Below, piece by piece: positions 10,858 to 22,317 of a DNA stretch of 64,000 nucleotides. The notes beneath the pieces were generated by a model, which worked only from the letters and a program-made list of their open reading frames with translations, was not told the DNA's origin and made no database searches. Origin of the DNA: Dipteris shenzhenensis (lineage: Eukaryota; Polypodiophyta; Polypodiopsida; Gleicheniales); NCBI GenBank assembly GCA_047967505.1, contig CM106540.1; one strand, written 5' to 3'. Every line of letters begins with the position of its first letter. Position 1 is the stretch's first letter. Made by a program: the position numbers and the translations under genes.

Positions 10858-12354
10858 GCTGTGGAAGCCAAGCTTCAATGCCTGCACATAGTTGTTATCC
10901 TTGTCATTCTATATGGACTAGCATTAATACAGTCTTGGTATACTAATATTACAAAAGTAATCAACGGTTGGCATTTAAAAGGATAATGAAATCCACTTCT
11001 TAAAGAGCATAAGAGCCTTGAAAAATTTTGTAAAAGGATTCAAGTATTTGCAACTTGTACCAGATAACTCTAAGCCTATCCCCTTCATTCCATAGTGCAC
11101 TGACGAGGCTATTATCCTGCTCCAAAATGGTGCTATTATGTTGCTTCCAAATAGGGTTGTTATGCTACCCCAAAATGATTTTGTTATGTTGTCTCAAAAC
11201 CTCTTCTTCTTTCTCATGTCTGTTATGTTGCTCTAAAATAGGGCATTTATACTACCCCAAGGTCGGTGGGCTATTACGATGCCACCCCAAAATGGGGCAA
11301 AAAATGGGGCTGTTATGCTGTCACCCAAAATAGGACTATTATGCTACCCCCATATAGCTGTGGAAGCCAAGCTTCAATGCCTGCACATAGTTGTTATCCT
11401 TGTCATTCTATCTGGACTAGCATTAATACAGTCTTGGTATACTAATATTACAAAAGTAATCAACGGTTGGCATTTAAAAGGATAATGAAATCCACTTCTT
11501 AAAGAGCATAAGAGCCTTGAAAAATTTTGTAAAAGGATTCAAGTATTTGCAACTTGTACCAGATAACTCTAAGCCTATCCCCTTCATTCCATAGTGCACT
11601 GACGAGGCTATTATCCTGCTCCAAAATGGTGCTATTATGTTGCTTCCAAATAGGGTTGTTATGCTACCCCAAAATGATTTTGTTATGTTGTCTCAAAACC
11701 TCTTCTTCTTTCTCATGTCTGTTATGTTGCTCTAAAATAGGGCATTTATACTACCCCAAGGTCGGTGGGCTATTACGATGCCACCCCAAAATGGGGCAAA
11801 AAATGGGGCTGTTATGCTGTCACCCAAAATAGGACTATTATGCTACCCCCATATAGCTGTGGAAGCCAAGCTTCAATGCCTGCACATAGTTGTTATCCTT
11901 GTCATTCTATCTGGACTAGCATTAATACAGTCTTGGTATACTAATATTACAAAAGTAATCAACGGTTGGCATTTAAAAGGATAATGAAATCCACTTCTTA
12001 AAGAGCATAAGAGCCTTGAAAAATTTTGTAAAAGGATTCAAGTATTTGCAACTTGTACCAGATAACTCTAAGCCTATCCCCTTCATTCCATAGTGCACTG
12101 ACGAGGCTATTATCCTGCTCCAAAATGGTGCTATTATGTTGCTTCCAAATAGGGTTGTTATGCTACCCCAAAATGATTTTGTTATGTTGTCTCAAAACCT
12201 CTTCTTCTTTCTCATGTCTGTTATGTTGCTCTAAAATAGGGCTCTTATACTACCCCAAGGTCGGTGGGCTGTTACGATGCCACCCCAAAATGGGGCAAAA
12301 AATGAGGGTATTATGCTGTCACCCAAAATAGGACTATTATGCTACCCCCATATG
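10858..12354. repeat. 499-bp tandem repeat, three nearly identical copies
   Basis: Copies start at 10,858, 11,357 and 11,856 (gctgtggaagccaagcttc). The first two differ by about one base; the third has a few changes near its end. Each carries a 92-codon open frame in the same place (11,055, 11,554, 12,053), rich in Cys, Leu and Pro because of internal short repeats of the type ttatg(c/t)taccccaaaatgg. No known domain is seen, and the frame probably reflects the repeat rather than a protein. Confidence 0.93.
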
Positions 12355-12957
12355 GGGTTGTTATGTTGCTATACTATCACAAAAAATAATTTTTTTCTAT
12401 TCCTTTGTTATAGAGTCATGACCTATACAATTGCTAAGATTAATTAAATCATGACCACAAAGATTGTAGATACATATAAGACTATTAATCCATGAGAAGC
12501 CATCGATCCATATCTCTTTTGGATGCCAATTTCTCAAGATAATTCAAACTATTCATATAACTATGGTTGGTCAGAATCAAGTGTTAGGAATATAAGAGAA
12601 CTTGCATTGGAGGATCCTATAAAGATCCACAAAGTAATGGCAAGCTGCCAAGTACATAATGTACAGGAGCCTTCAATGTACTCACATCCATAAAGTAGCT
12701 CTTAAATTAGTTCAGCCTTATTAAGTTAGTAAATTCAAACATCTTTTAAAAATTTTTGACATTATAATCCATAGAAGAATGCTGTGTCACTAGTGCCATT
12801 TAGTGAGTGTTAATATGAAATCTGTAGCATTGCCTTAACTATGTTTACACATTATCTAAACAAATTTCATACACAACATTTGAGACCCAAAGTCCAAAAT
12901 TGGTAAGAAAAAAAATGAATTAGACTAGTAGTGAATGTACAAATGAGTAAATATCAT
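12355..12957. other. No gene recognised
   Basis: AT-rich sequence between the tandem array and the phosphatase-like remnant. No repeats or coding frames that I can support. Confidence 0.4.
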
Positions 12958-13971
12958 TTATAAAAAATCATAGCTCGCAAGTAGCTCATCTCTTGCACAT
13001 ATATCATCTATGGTTTCAACACAAATGTGTCCATATTCTGCAATGTATGCTCTCCTCATGAAGATGTTCCAACGTGGTAAATAAGGGAAAAATACATAAC
13101 AAACATTTAGCTTTGAATTTGTATTTTTATAATTGTTGACAAACCTGGCCACATTGCTATGTCAAACATCACCAATAGTGTACATCATATCCTCCATAGA
13201 GACATAAGGGTCCTCTTGGAATAGAGTACTTCTGTAGCAAGTAAGACATTAAATCTCCTAGTAGAATTTTATCTTCATTAAACGTATGAGGAAACATGAA
13301 ATTTGATGGAGGATTAATGCAAGACTTGTATGGAGAGACATCAATAAGTATTGTCCTCCTAGCATCACATCCAAATGCCTTCAAGAGTTTTGCTAAGGGT
13401 TTGAACATAGCCTCTACACAACCTTGTCGGGCCCATTTATTCTCCTCTTACTATAATTATAGCATCCCTATTGAGCCCATATCACAAACAAAGGGAGGTT
13501 TTCCTTTGCATATATTTGAAGATTTTCCACCATGTCAATGACATTATGCTCCATTTCTATTGACCAAATACCTACATTAAATTTTTGTAGCAAGATTCTT
13601 AGAAATTTGATGCACCCGAGTTGAATAACCAGATAACTATTGTGGCCATAAATAGCATATGTGTGTATTGGCCACTTGAACAACCAACACTTTAATAGTA
13701 ACCCATTCAAGTCCAATATCATAGTCATCCTTGTTTTACCCAGAGATGATGGAATTGGATGGATTACATATGGACTTCCCACAAAGTTGTTAGGCCTTGA
13801 CTCCTCGAAGCTACCTTGTTCTCTATGTTCAGATATGTTTGGCACATCACCAAGATCCAATTTTACCTTAGAGCTAATAGCTCTTGACACCACTTCCAAA
13901 AGTGCATTGCGATTGAGGTTGCTTGCAGTTGTCCATGATGAAATATTTTCTTGTGTAGTAGTTGTTTCCAC
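12958..13971 (-). pseudogene. FCP1/NIF-like (HAD) phosphatase remnant
   Basis: Reading leftward from 13,971, the first 167 residues include TMILDLNGLLL, at the position of the HAD/FCP1 nucleophile motif, then FLRILLQKFNVGIWS, matching the plant 'FLxFCFxxFxVGIWSS' block, and FVIWAQ where family members have FCWDQ. A second stretch (13,408-13,169) has RTILIDVSPYKSCINPPSN, matching the conserved 'LLIDDSPYKxxxNPP' block, and then NEDKILLGDLMSYL. Stops and a frame change separate the parts. FCP1-type enzymes dephosphorylate proteins such as the RNA polymerase II tail. Here the DxDxT motif reads DLNGL and IDDSPYK reads IDVSPYK, so catalytic acids are missing. Domain identity is good; it is almost certainly not a working gene. 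Confidence 0.7.
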
Positions 13972-13979
13972 CTTCTCCG

Positions 13980-14765
13980 AAGCACATGGATTCTACTTCA
14001 TCTCAAGATTCAAATCCCTGATCGGTCTAGACATGATGTGGAATTTCTTTGGGTCTAGCCATGGCAAGGGTGAACATGATGGATGCGGTGCTGTTATTAA
14101 GCAAGCTCTGTTTAAACACCAATTAGCATGCCCTCAAGAAAACCTCAATGATTCCCATGATGCTATAACATGGCTTACAACCAACCTCTCCACAGGCACG
14201 CATTCAACATACAGTAAACAAAGCCTTAAGAATACTGTAGTATCCAGAGTGTTCCATGAAATGAACGTGGATGAAGTGCAAAGGAGAAGCTAGCACAATT
14301 GTGAGAAAATTAAAGGAGTTTGTGGTCTGTAGATCATATGGGGCTTTTTAAACAACTAACTGATTAAAACGAGAAAACTTTCTTGTTTCTATAGTGCATG
14401 CATCATAGGGTATCATGACGACTGTGAGAACGTTGCAACTATGAAGACATGACAGTGAGTTCAAGTTGTCCCTCTACGCTTAGATGGAGTGACAAACAAT
14501 GGAGAGACAAATGACTCACCATAGTTTGGGGAGAGTTTGATGACCTCACTGACTGTCTAGAAGAGGGGGATAACTTTGCAGTTGTCGCCGATTCTGGGGA
14601 GAACGAGGAAGATGACCCATAGTACTTTCTATTGGAGTGCACAAAACCTAAGTAAAAGGTTGAGGAAACTTTTAAGGATACTTGGGGAATAGCCTATGAG
14701 AAGTGGGATGTAGTAGTTAAAAAATTTAAGATTTCAACCACCGGGCTACTTAAAACATTTAAGTA
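13980..14765 (+). pseudogene. Decayed protein with a WNFFGSSHGKGEHDG motif, probably TE-encoded
   Basis: The plus frame at about 13,980-14,293 encodes a block with MMWNFFGSSHGKGEHDG, then AVIKQALFKHQL and a Ser/Thr-rich segment ending in RVFHEMNVDEVQRRS. A W-FF---HGKG--DG-G block followed by K(R) is, from memory, common in repeat-encoded uncharacterised proteins of plants and animals. After a gap with stops, 14,440-14,765 carries further coding-like text (EGDNFAVVADSGENEEDDP, YFLLECTKPK, DTWGIAYEKWDVVVKKF) broken by stops, plausibly the C-terminus of the same protein. It lies back to back with the FCP1-like remnant on the other strand. Function unknown. Confidence 0.5.
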
Positions 14766-15589
14766 CTAACATGGAAGCAAGTCGATACAAAATTAGTTAA
14801 AGTGCATTACAACTCTAGCGGACTGAGATACAATTGGGATTTGGCATCCACACAATTCTTCAGGTTGGTTAGCACGCTCTTGGAGATTGCCCTTGAGAAA
14901 GATACATCACGTCCTTTTAGTTGCTCTACTGCTTCTTGAACCTGCCAGAACTTGTAGGTTCCTCTCGTATCAGGAAAGAAGTGAATGGCCTTCTTCAGCA
15001 CATCTTGGAGGTCTATTGGCAAGCTCAAAATCTTGACTCCACCATCTTTACTAATCTAAGCATTTGGGTATACATCTAGAATATCCTCTCTTCCACTGCT
15101 TCTCGAAAAGTCATGCTTGCAAACTACCTCCAAAAATGGTCGAGGGGGATAGAAGATAGAAATGGTGAAGGAAATGGAATAATGAAGGCTTGAGTTTGGA
15201 GTCTGATTCCAAGGGAGAAAGAAATGGTCGACAGGGATAGAAGATGTAGTGAAGGAAATGGAATACGGGTGGCTTAAGGTTGCAAGGGAGAACAAAACGT
15301 TTAAGAAGGATAGAAGACAAAACGGTTAGCTAGCCCGACTACACTATCAAGGTGAGAGCTGCTGCGGTGTTTATAGCCCAACTACTGTCAAGGTGAGAGC
15401 CACCACAGTGGTTGGCCCAAATGTTGAATAATTCAAGGCGATAGTGCTGACTTGCATGGAAATGAATGATTAGAGGTGGTGGCATCTAAGATTCCCAACC
15501 ACGTCTGTGGTGGCAATTAAGATGGTTGGCAACTAATTACTAGCCATCGCAGTGGCCTGCAATTACTCAGCTTCCAATTACCACCACCG
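14766..15589. other. No gene recognised; small internal duplication
   Basis: A minus-strand open frame at 14,807-15,028 (73 codons) has no domain I recognise. Around 15,130-15,310 the pattern 'atggtcga.aggggatagaaga ... gaaggaaatggaat' is repeated about twice at roughly 95 bases. Confidence 0.4.
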
Positions 15590-16010
15590 GGCTTGCATGC
15601 ATGATTACTACGAGTGCATTAAATTACTAGTCACCAGGCTTGCATGCTCAGGAGAGTACTAGAGTGCATGGTAATGAGGGATTAGAAGTGAATAGGCTTC
15701 ATGATTTACTTTTTGTGGGAATTACTGCCCGATGGTGGTGGCTATCATTAGCCACGTCTATTGTGGGGCTACGATTCCACTGTGCCACCACTCAGCCACC
15801 ACCATTCTTTAAAATGCATGATTACTATGAGTGCAGTAAAAATTACTAGACATCGAGCTCGCATGTTCAGTAGAGAATTGGAGTGCATGGTAATGAGTGA
15901 TTAGGCATGGTAATGAGTGATTAGAGCTTCATGATTTACCTTTATGGGAGTTACTTCCCAGTGGTAGTGGCTCTCATCAGCCATGTCTATCGTGGCTAAG
16001 ATTCCACCGA
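15590..16010. repeat. Direct duplication of about 200 bp, period about 222
   Basis: The block containing atgcatgattacta.gagtgca, gagtgcatggtaatgag, cttcatgatttac and ttagccacgtct occurs at about 15,598-15,782 and again at about 15,814-16,010 with many substitutions. The second copy has an extra internal repeat of ggtaatgagtgatta. No coding content. Confidence 0.7.
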
Positions 16011-17227
16011 GCTGGCAGTTAATTACCAGCCACCAGAATGGCATCACATGGTGTCTTCTTCATGATTACTAGCCCGTCTTGGGGATTCCACCATGGTGGG
16101 ATACAATTAATATGGACGGAACCCTGGCATCCACAGCCACCGCGGTGGCTCAAACTTTACAATATATATAAGATCCATGGCATTTGGCATTTTACTATGT
16201 TGCTTTGATCCGCCCACGCTCTGCTACTTTGCTCCACACCCCTCTAGCTCTTTTCTGCCTCTTCTCTACTTTGCTCCATGCTCCCTCCTCCAACTCTTGT
16301 CACTGCATCTGCTCCCCTACTCATATCTGCTACTCACCCACTCATCTTTAGCATGCCTACTACCACCTCTCTATGCTCTATGATCCCAATAATATCTGCC
16401 TCCTCATGTAAGGCAATTGTGTTTTACTCACCTGGAGTAGAAATGCTAGCACTAGTGGAGACCCTTTGTTCCCACAGATGATTCTGCACACATCTAAATG
16501 GCATCACCTTAGATGACATGCTCATAGAGGGCCTCTTTATGGCTATGTTGTATGGGTTCCCCCTAGATGTCGATGAAGGCCTCAGTATTTTCAAAGCAGA
16601 GTACTCTCAACTTGTTGGGGGGGCCATAATCTAAGTCCTTGCAATGTGCATGGCCTTCGTCCTCTCCATCGTATCCTCCTTTGATGAGTCCCTAAAAATT
16701 TCTAATGCAACAAGCTAGACTGGCAGAAAACTAAGTTGTACAAATTCCCTCTTACTCAGATAAGGCTCTCAGCAATGGCTAGATGTAATCTTTTGGGCTC
16801 TCAATGATCTTTTGGCTCACTGGATATAATGTTTTGGTCTCTAAGGCATTTTTGTTATCTCTTTTTGTTCAAATTGATGTTGTCATTATGCATTGTTGTA
16901 AACTTTTATATTTGTATTTGAATGGTTATGGCTACTTGTAATCTTTTGGATAAGATCCTCTGTTCAATTTTTGCTTGGTATAAGTTGTAATTTTGATATA
17001 ACCTTTTATTGGGCGTAGATGTACATTGTAGTCTCTTTTGCTCAATTTTCATTCCGATAAATAGTACTTTTGCAATTATTTATATTTACTGCATCAAGGA
17101 CTAAAATACCAGGAAAGAAGGACTAAAATTTCCTTGATTTATCACCAAAATAGCGCTAAAATAATTCCAACAACCCCATTGTTGTGGTTGTATGGAGATA
17201 CATCTAGAAAAATACAATTAAACATTC
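16011..17227. other. No gene recognised
   Basis: A pyrimidine-rich stretch at about 16,200-16,480 gives long Leu/Pro/Ser-rich open frames on the plus strand without domains. The remainder is AT-rich and featureless. Confidence 0.4.
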
Positions 17228-17395
17228 AAAAAGTGCAATTGATGATATGGCCCTTGAGGGGTCCCCTCTAGGAGCAAGGGCCATATTGATGTGCATTATA
17301 CAATATCCACGATCCCACTGGACAGAAATGGCATGTTGATATGGCCCTTGCCCCTAAAGGGGAGCCCTCAAGGGCCATATCGTCGATTGCATTTT
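17228..17395. repeat. Long inverted repeat (fold-back), arms about 60 bp
   Basis: The left arm near 17,228-17,291 reads gca.atatggcccttgagggg ... gcaagggccatat. The right arm at about 17,331-17,395 is its reverse complement with a handful of mismatches. The spacer is about 40 bases. Each arm also contains a shorter internal inverted repeat (atggcccttg ... caagggccat), so several foldings are possible. It could be a fold-back or MITE-type element; no flanking duplication was identified. Confidence 0.75.
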
Positions 17396-18770
17396 GCTTG
17401 GTTGCACAATGGAATACATTTTCCTTGGTACACAAATATATAACTCCAAGAACCAGCGCAGTGGCTTTCATAGATCTCCTTCTGTTTGCCAATGTGATGG
17501 TCGTCATAGACCTCCTCTTGTAATACATAAAAATAGGTAATGGAGTTATAACTCTAAGAACTAGCACGGTGGTCTCTCTAAGACAACCTTGAATTCTGGG
17601 TGATGACAGGTCATCAGGCAAGAGACTACAGGCTAGAGACTATGGCGATGCTCTGAATGATAGATTGAGTCTCATTATTATGCCAAAAAATATTGCGGTG
17701 GTCTCTCCAAGCCAACCTATGATTTGCATGGTCTACGGGCAAAGAAGTGGCAAAAGGTTGCATGATGATAGGTGGTATTAACTAGAAAAGAATTCAATGC
17801 ATGAGGCTAGACTCTAAGCATGGCGACGCTCGAGGGCCATGGACGAAATGGGAATGTGAGGGAAGAAGCGTTAACATAGGTGGGGAAAAAGGATTAAGAA
17901 GGGTGGGAATGAAGAGGGGGACTATGGCACAAGGGGAAGGAAGAGGGGGAAGAGGAGCATGTACATGATGGGAGGTGGAATGTAGAGATAGAGACATAAA
18001 GGGAAGAGAGTCATGCTTTATTGGAAAGATGGGGGGGCAAATCAAAATACTAGCTAGGTGGCTTTACAAGAATGAGCGTGTTCCATCAAGGAATAGCCCC
18101 CTCCTTTTATAGCCAAGAGAGGGGGTCTCTCCCAATAAATGCATCCTCCCACATGCATGGTGTGTGTGGAAGAGTGTCCCATGTGGGCTAGGCGGTTACA
18201 CACTCTCAATCATGTGCGACAACCCTTTGCCTCATTTTTCCACATACATCAACCCCCATATCCCAAGTCTAAGATACTCCCTTGGTCTCTTTCCAATTTT
18301 ATAATACGTTCAAACATCTAGGAGGACAAGTTGGCACAAGGAATCTTGCCACCTCATCCTAATTTCCCATTATTTAACTTGCATTCTTGGACTTTCTACA
18401 CCCCCCCCCCCACATGGGCCTATCCTACATGGAGGGAATAATCCAATATAATATCCATCTCCACCTATTTCATATTACTTCTCCCATGGTCCTTTGGCCA
18501 TATCTCACTAAATGCAGGTGTGGGACCACCTAGGTGGAGGGGTGGTGCATGGAGGACCCATACCACCTTATTATTTTATATTATTACTACCATGGATTAT
18601 GTACAACACACCTTATGGGTCCTCTTACATGGAAGGGTGGCACATGGTCATGCCCTGCCACCTCAACCCTGGGCCTTATGCACACCATATTTTATTATAC
18701 TATTGCCACACATACAAGCACACACACATATTTATGCCTTTTACTTTGGTCAAATTTATCCATAACAGTC
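17396..18770. other. No gene recognised
   Basis: Contains long C runs (about 18,401-18,412) and short diverged direct repeats (gtggtctctc(t/c)aag near 17,570 and 17,700). The part just left of 18,770 may include the 3' LTR of the gypsy element, because a polypurine-tract-like run adjoins it, but LTR ends could not be fixed. Confidence 0.4.
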
Positions 18771-18854
18771 CCCCCCCCCCAAGCAGGGAATGCACAGCAT
18801 TTCCATGCCTGGGACCATCATGCACAAAGAAGGGCTTGAGACAACGCTTGTTGA

Positions 18855-19956
18855 TCACCTTCTTGCCATATGGCTCATGCAGCTCCAGAATTTGTACTTA
18901 CCTATTGCTACGTTCCTTGATGACTTTGTATAGACCAGTCCACAGTGGTAGGAACTTCTTATCCATTTGGTGGTCCAATTTGTTATCAAAGCATAGCACA
19001 ACATCCCCCTCAGCAAAGTGTCTTTCCCATCCCTTGCGAATTTTAGCATCCAAGCGGGCCGTTTGTCGATTCTTTTGGATCTCTGTTTGATGTAGTGCAA
19101 GGCATCAGGTTTCATCTAACTTCTCAAGTTGTACCAACCTGGCCTCTACATGTTCATCTTCTATCATCCTCTATTCTCGAGCCAATCTCAAGGCCGGAAT
19201 CTCTATCTCTATTGGTAAAATTGCCTCAGTACCATACACCAACTCAAAAGGAGTGTGACTTGTAGACGTTTTATGAGTGATGTTGTAAGCCCACATAGCT
19301 TTAGTGACCTTCTCATCCCACTAGCTCCTGTTCCATGTGGCCATTTTTCCCATGGATTTACAAAGGAGGCCATTGGTTCGCTCCGTTTGTCCCATGGACA
19401 CTGGGGATGATAGATGAGCCTAGAAGTGCGGTGATCAATACCCATGCGATCCATGAGGAACTCCACTGCTTCATGGACTCCCATGGTCAGATACTATTTC
19501 CATGGGTGTCCCAAACCTTGTGCAGATACATTCAAATATGAAATTTGAAATTGCCTTACCATTTGCAGCAAGGAGGGCGATAGCTTCAACCCACTTAGTG
19601 ATATATTGAGTGGCTACCAAAAGATACTTCTTTTTGTGGGTAGTCATGGGTACGGGCCCAACAAAATCTATTCCCCACTTCTGAAACAGATGGATGGACA
19701 TCACTGGGTGATGTTGCCCAAGACACAAATCCTTCCTACCAAAGAATTGGCATTGTTCACAAGTTTTGCAATACATAGTGACATCCTTGAACAAGGTCGG
19801 CCAATAGTACCCAGCATGTAAAATCTTCTTAGTTGTATAGTCATCGGGATAGTGGCCTCCACAAAATCCATCATGATAATGCTTCAATACCTTAGGTACT
19901 TCATTTGCATCAATGGCCCATCTTAGTACCCCATCAAGGCCTTGACGGTATAACAC
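18855..19956 (-). pseudogene. Gypsy integrase
   Basis: The frame 19,956-19,471 starts with the HHCC zinc-binding region (H..H then CKTCEQC) followed by the integrase core: WGIDFVGPVP with the first catalytic Asp, YITKWVEA and IVSDHGSP with the second Asp. The remaining core (YHPQ....E..N) follows at about 19,400-19,330 in a shifted frame and reaches FELVYG-like text near 19,230. The last frame (19,115-18,855) has remnants of the C-terminal KGD/W..PY region. It would insert cDNA into the genome; here it is broken by frameshifts. Confidence 0.85.
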
Positions 19957-20069
19957 CCCATCAAAGAAAGTGTAGCACCTACTATCTCTAGGATTTTCTT
20001 TCTCTCATAGTTAGTACTTTCTGGAGGAAAGTAGAAAGTGTTCAGAAACCTGTAGATTCCACCATACCA

Positions 20070-20500
20070 TCAATCCCCAACTTCTATGGCCGCTACAAGG
20101 GTTACATTGAGGCACTCCTCTAAATCAATCAAAGCATTCTTCAAGTTGGAACAACCCCCTTTTACAATTTTGAAAGAAAAATCATATTCTTGTAAAACTG
20201 CCAACCATTTGGCAAATCGGCCCATGGGATTTGGTGATTGAAGAACCTGCTTTGCAAGACCATTGTTAAAGATTATAATGAAGGACTTTCTAGCAACATA
20301 ATGCTTAAATTTCTCAATGCAGAACACCAAAGACAAAGCATGCTTGTCAGCCTCAAAGTAGCGTCATTCAATTTCGAGCAATTGTCGAGAAGCAAGTCGA
20401 ATGGGATACGTGAACTCATCCTCCCCTTACTGGAGAAGAATACCCACCAGAGTGTGCTCACCAAACCCAAGATTGATATAGAAAGTCTTTAACCAATCAG
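20070..20500 (-). pseudogene. Gypsy RNase H domain
   Basis: The frame at 20,336-20,070 carries LVFCIEKFKHYVARKSFIII, NPMGRFAKWLAVLQEYDFSFKIVKGG, which are the distinctive parts of the gypsy RT-type RNase H ('AIVxAxxKxRHYL', 'RxARWxLxLQEFDF'). The start of the domain lies in other frames up to about 20,500. Several stops and frame changes. Confidence 0.8.
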
Positions 20501-20794
20501 GATTGTGTAGAATGGGTTATGAAGCCAGAGCACTCTTGATTTGTACAAACACATGATCACAATCCTCCTCCCAAGAGAAATCAACTCCATCTTTTAATAG
20601 CATAGTCATGGGTCGCGTGTCAAAGTAGCATATTGATCAATGAAGCGGTGATAGTATCCTACTAGATTGATAAATGAGCATACCTGACGTTTGGTTGTTG
20701 GTGGGGAGAGCTTGAGGATAGCTTCTACCTTCTCGGGGTTAGTCTTTACGCCTTCAAATGAGAAAATATGTCCCAGTAACCTCGCTTGAGTGGT

Positions 20795-21734
20795 TCAAAT
20801 GGTGCATTTATCAGGGTTGAGGCTGCCATTCGCATCATTGACCCTTTGGAAGGCCAACTTAACCTTCATGACATGCTCCTTACGTGCCAAGAATATACAG
20901 AAATCATCTAAAAACACCTCCAAGAAAACCCCCAAATAAGGAGCAAACACCATCTGCATAAATCTTTGAAAGGTAGTAGGAGCATTGGTGAGGCTAAATA
21001 GCATTACTTTGAATGCAAATGTCCCCCAAGGTGTGGCAAATGTGGTTTTAAGCACATCCTCCTCAGCAATTTTGTTAAAACCCGAAGTAACCATCACAGA
21101 AAGTATACATCTCATGACCTCTTACCTTCTCAAGAATGAGGTCTTGAAAGGGAAGAGGATGATGGTCCCTCTTGGTGGCTGCATTGAGTTTCTTATAGTT
21201 GATGCAGACCTGCCACTTGTTATTTTTCTTTGGGGTGACCACCACTGGTGAAACCCATTCAGTATTATGAACCAGAACAATAAACCTAGCTTCTACAAGT
21301 TTCTGCAACTCTGAGCGCAAAGCATCATTCTGTAGGGGCCCTAATCTCCGATACTTCTGAGCCACAGGCTTCGCATCAGGCTTCAGCTCTATCTTGTGCT
21401 CTATGGCAGTCACATGGCGAAGGTGGCGGTAGCTAATTGCGAAGAGGTTAGGGAAATCTTTGAACATTTCTAGGAAGTCACTTGGAGTGAGGTCTGGGGA
21501 AAGCATAGATTCAAGCTGTTGAGGAGTAGCTATTAACTTTTCTATAGGTGGTGGGGTCGGAGACACCCCCATCATGTAAACTTCCTCCTCTGAGAACTCC
21601 TCCCCCCCATCTAATTCTTCCATTGATTCAGACACCGAGGATGCAAGAGCATCACTGTCTTGCTCCTCTTCTTCTTCTAGTTCACTGGCACCTGGTTGCA
21701 CTAGGATCTTCTCCTTAGAAGCACCAAAAGACAT
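20795..21734 (-). pseudogene. Gypsy reverse transcriptase
   Basis: An acidic linker (about residues 15-50 of the first frame) precedes the RT: HKIELKPDAKPVAQKYRR, then WVSPVVVTPKKNNKWQVCINYKKLNAATKRDHHPLP and the FCDGYFGF block. A frame change near 21,090 leads to TTFATPWGTFAFKVMLFSLTNAPTTFQRFM, which matches gypsy 'FGLTNAPATFQ', and then FLDDFCIF, the active-site equivalent of YxDD. This would copy element RNA to DNA. The frames overlap in the wrong phase, so no single protein can be made. Confidence 0.85.
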
Positions 21735-22253
21735 GTGTCATGTCTTCCAATAGCTGACTGCATCACTCTTTCTAAACCATGGTCCCTCGAGTATGGCTGG
21801 GTAACTCCCGCTTGTATCTTCGATGTCCACTACATAGAAATTGATGGTGGTGGTCAACCCATTGACAGTGATGGGCAAATCCTCAATGACTCCCAGGGTG
21901 GCGAGTCATCGACCATCCGCTGCCTTGATTCGAGTGGAGGAATGCCTTGTGCATTTCAAATTCAATTTCTTCATGATTCAGGGCACCATGATATTACATG
22001 CAGCTCCCCCATAAACACACACACTTTTGACATGGCAATTATCTATGATGACATCTACTGTATGTGGGTGCCGATCAATTTCTTTAGAGATAGAAGAGAC
22101 CTCTTGTACCTTTCCCTTTTTCTTACTCCTCCTTGTTGAGAGCCCTTGCTGTAGCTCACATCTCACCTTAAGGCTTAATGCTATTAGTTGAGGGAACGTG
22201 ATGCTCAAAGACCGATGAGCAAGGTCCTGAATGACTAGACGAGCCATATACAA
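21735..22253 (-). pseudogene. Gypsy retropepsin region (active-site Asp lost)
   Basis: The segment VDVIIDNCHVKSVCVYGGAACN resembles the retropepsin fold around the catalytic DSGA/DGGA, but the Asp is Tyr here (VYGGA). Further left, in other frames, are blocks of the type LGVIEDLPITVNG and FYVVDIEDTSGSYPAILE that match the rest of a gypsy protease. The enzyme would cut the gag-pol polyprotein. The frame is shifted at least once and the active site is gone. Confidence 0.65.
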
Positions 22254-22317
22254 AAATTAAGTGAGGTGAGGAGAATGAGACAATATGTAAAATAGTTTTG
22301 CCAATATCAATGATGGG

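Larger units (their letters stand above)
18771..22253 (-). mobile_element. Decayed Ty3/gypsy retrotransposon
   Basis: Reading leftward, the pol domains appear in the gypsy order protease, RT, RNase H, integrase, each in broken frames. At its left end the plus strand has a run of C (18,771-18,782) that would be a G-rich polypurine tract on the coding strand. No LTR pair or primer site was found, and gag was not recognised. The right end abuts the C-terminus of the CACTA remnant starting at 22,318. Confidence 0.85.

Noticed and set aside
10780-10990. Possible LINE reverse transcriptase tail (VEAKLQCLHIVVILVILYG)
   Set aside because: A faint resemblance to LINE 'LPVLLYG' text only, with no catalytic motif or supporting context.
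11055-12331. Three 92-codon Cys-rich frames as a small protein family
   Set aside because: They come from an almost identical DNA tandem repeat with internal short repeats; no independent coding evidence.
13661-13971. Plus-strand frame over the FCP1-like remnant
   Set aside because: It is the antisense shadow of the minus-strand phosphatase blocks; only its part beyond 13,980 has independent signal.
16177-16481. Pyrimidine-rich plus-strand frames as signal or membrane proteins
   Set aside because: Leu/Pro/Ser-rich low complexity from a C/T-rich strand; overlapping frames are equally open.
18401-18412. Second polypurine tract of the gypsy element
   Set aside because: A C run alone without an adjoining LTR; the run at 18,771 is better placed next to the integrase end.
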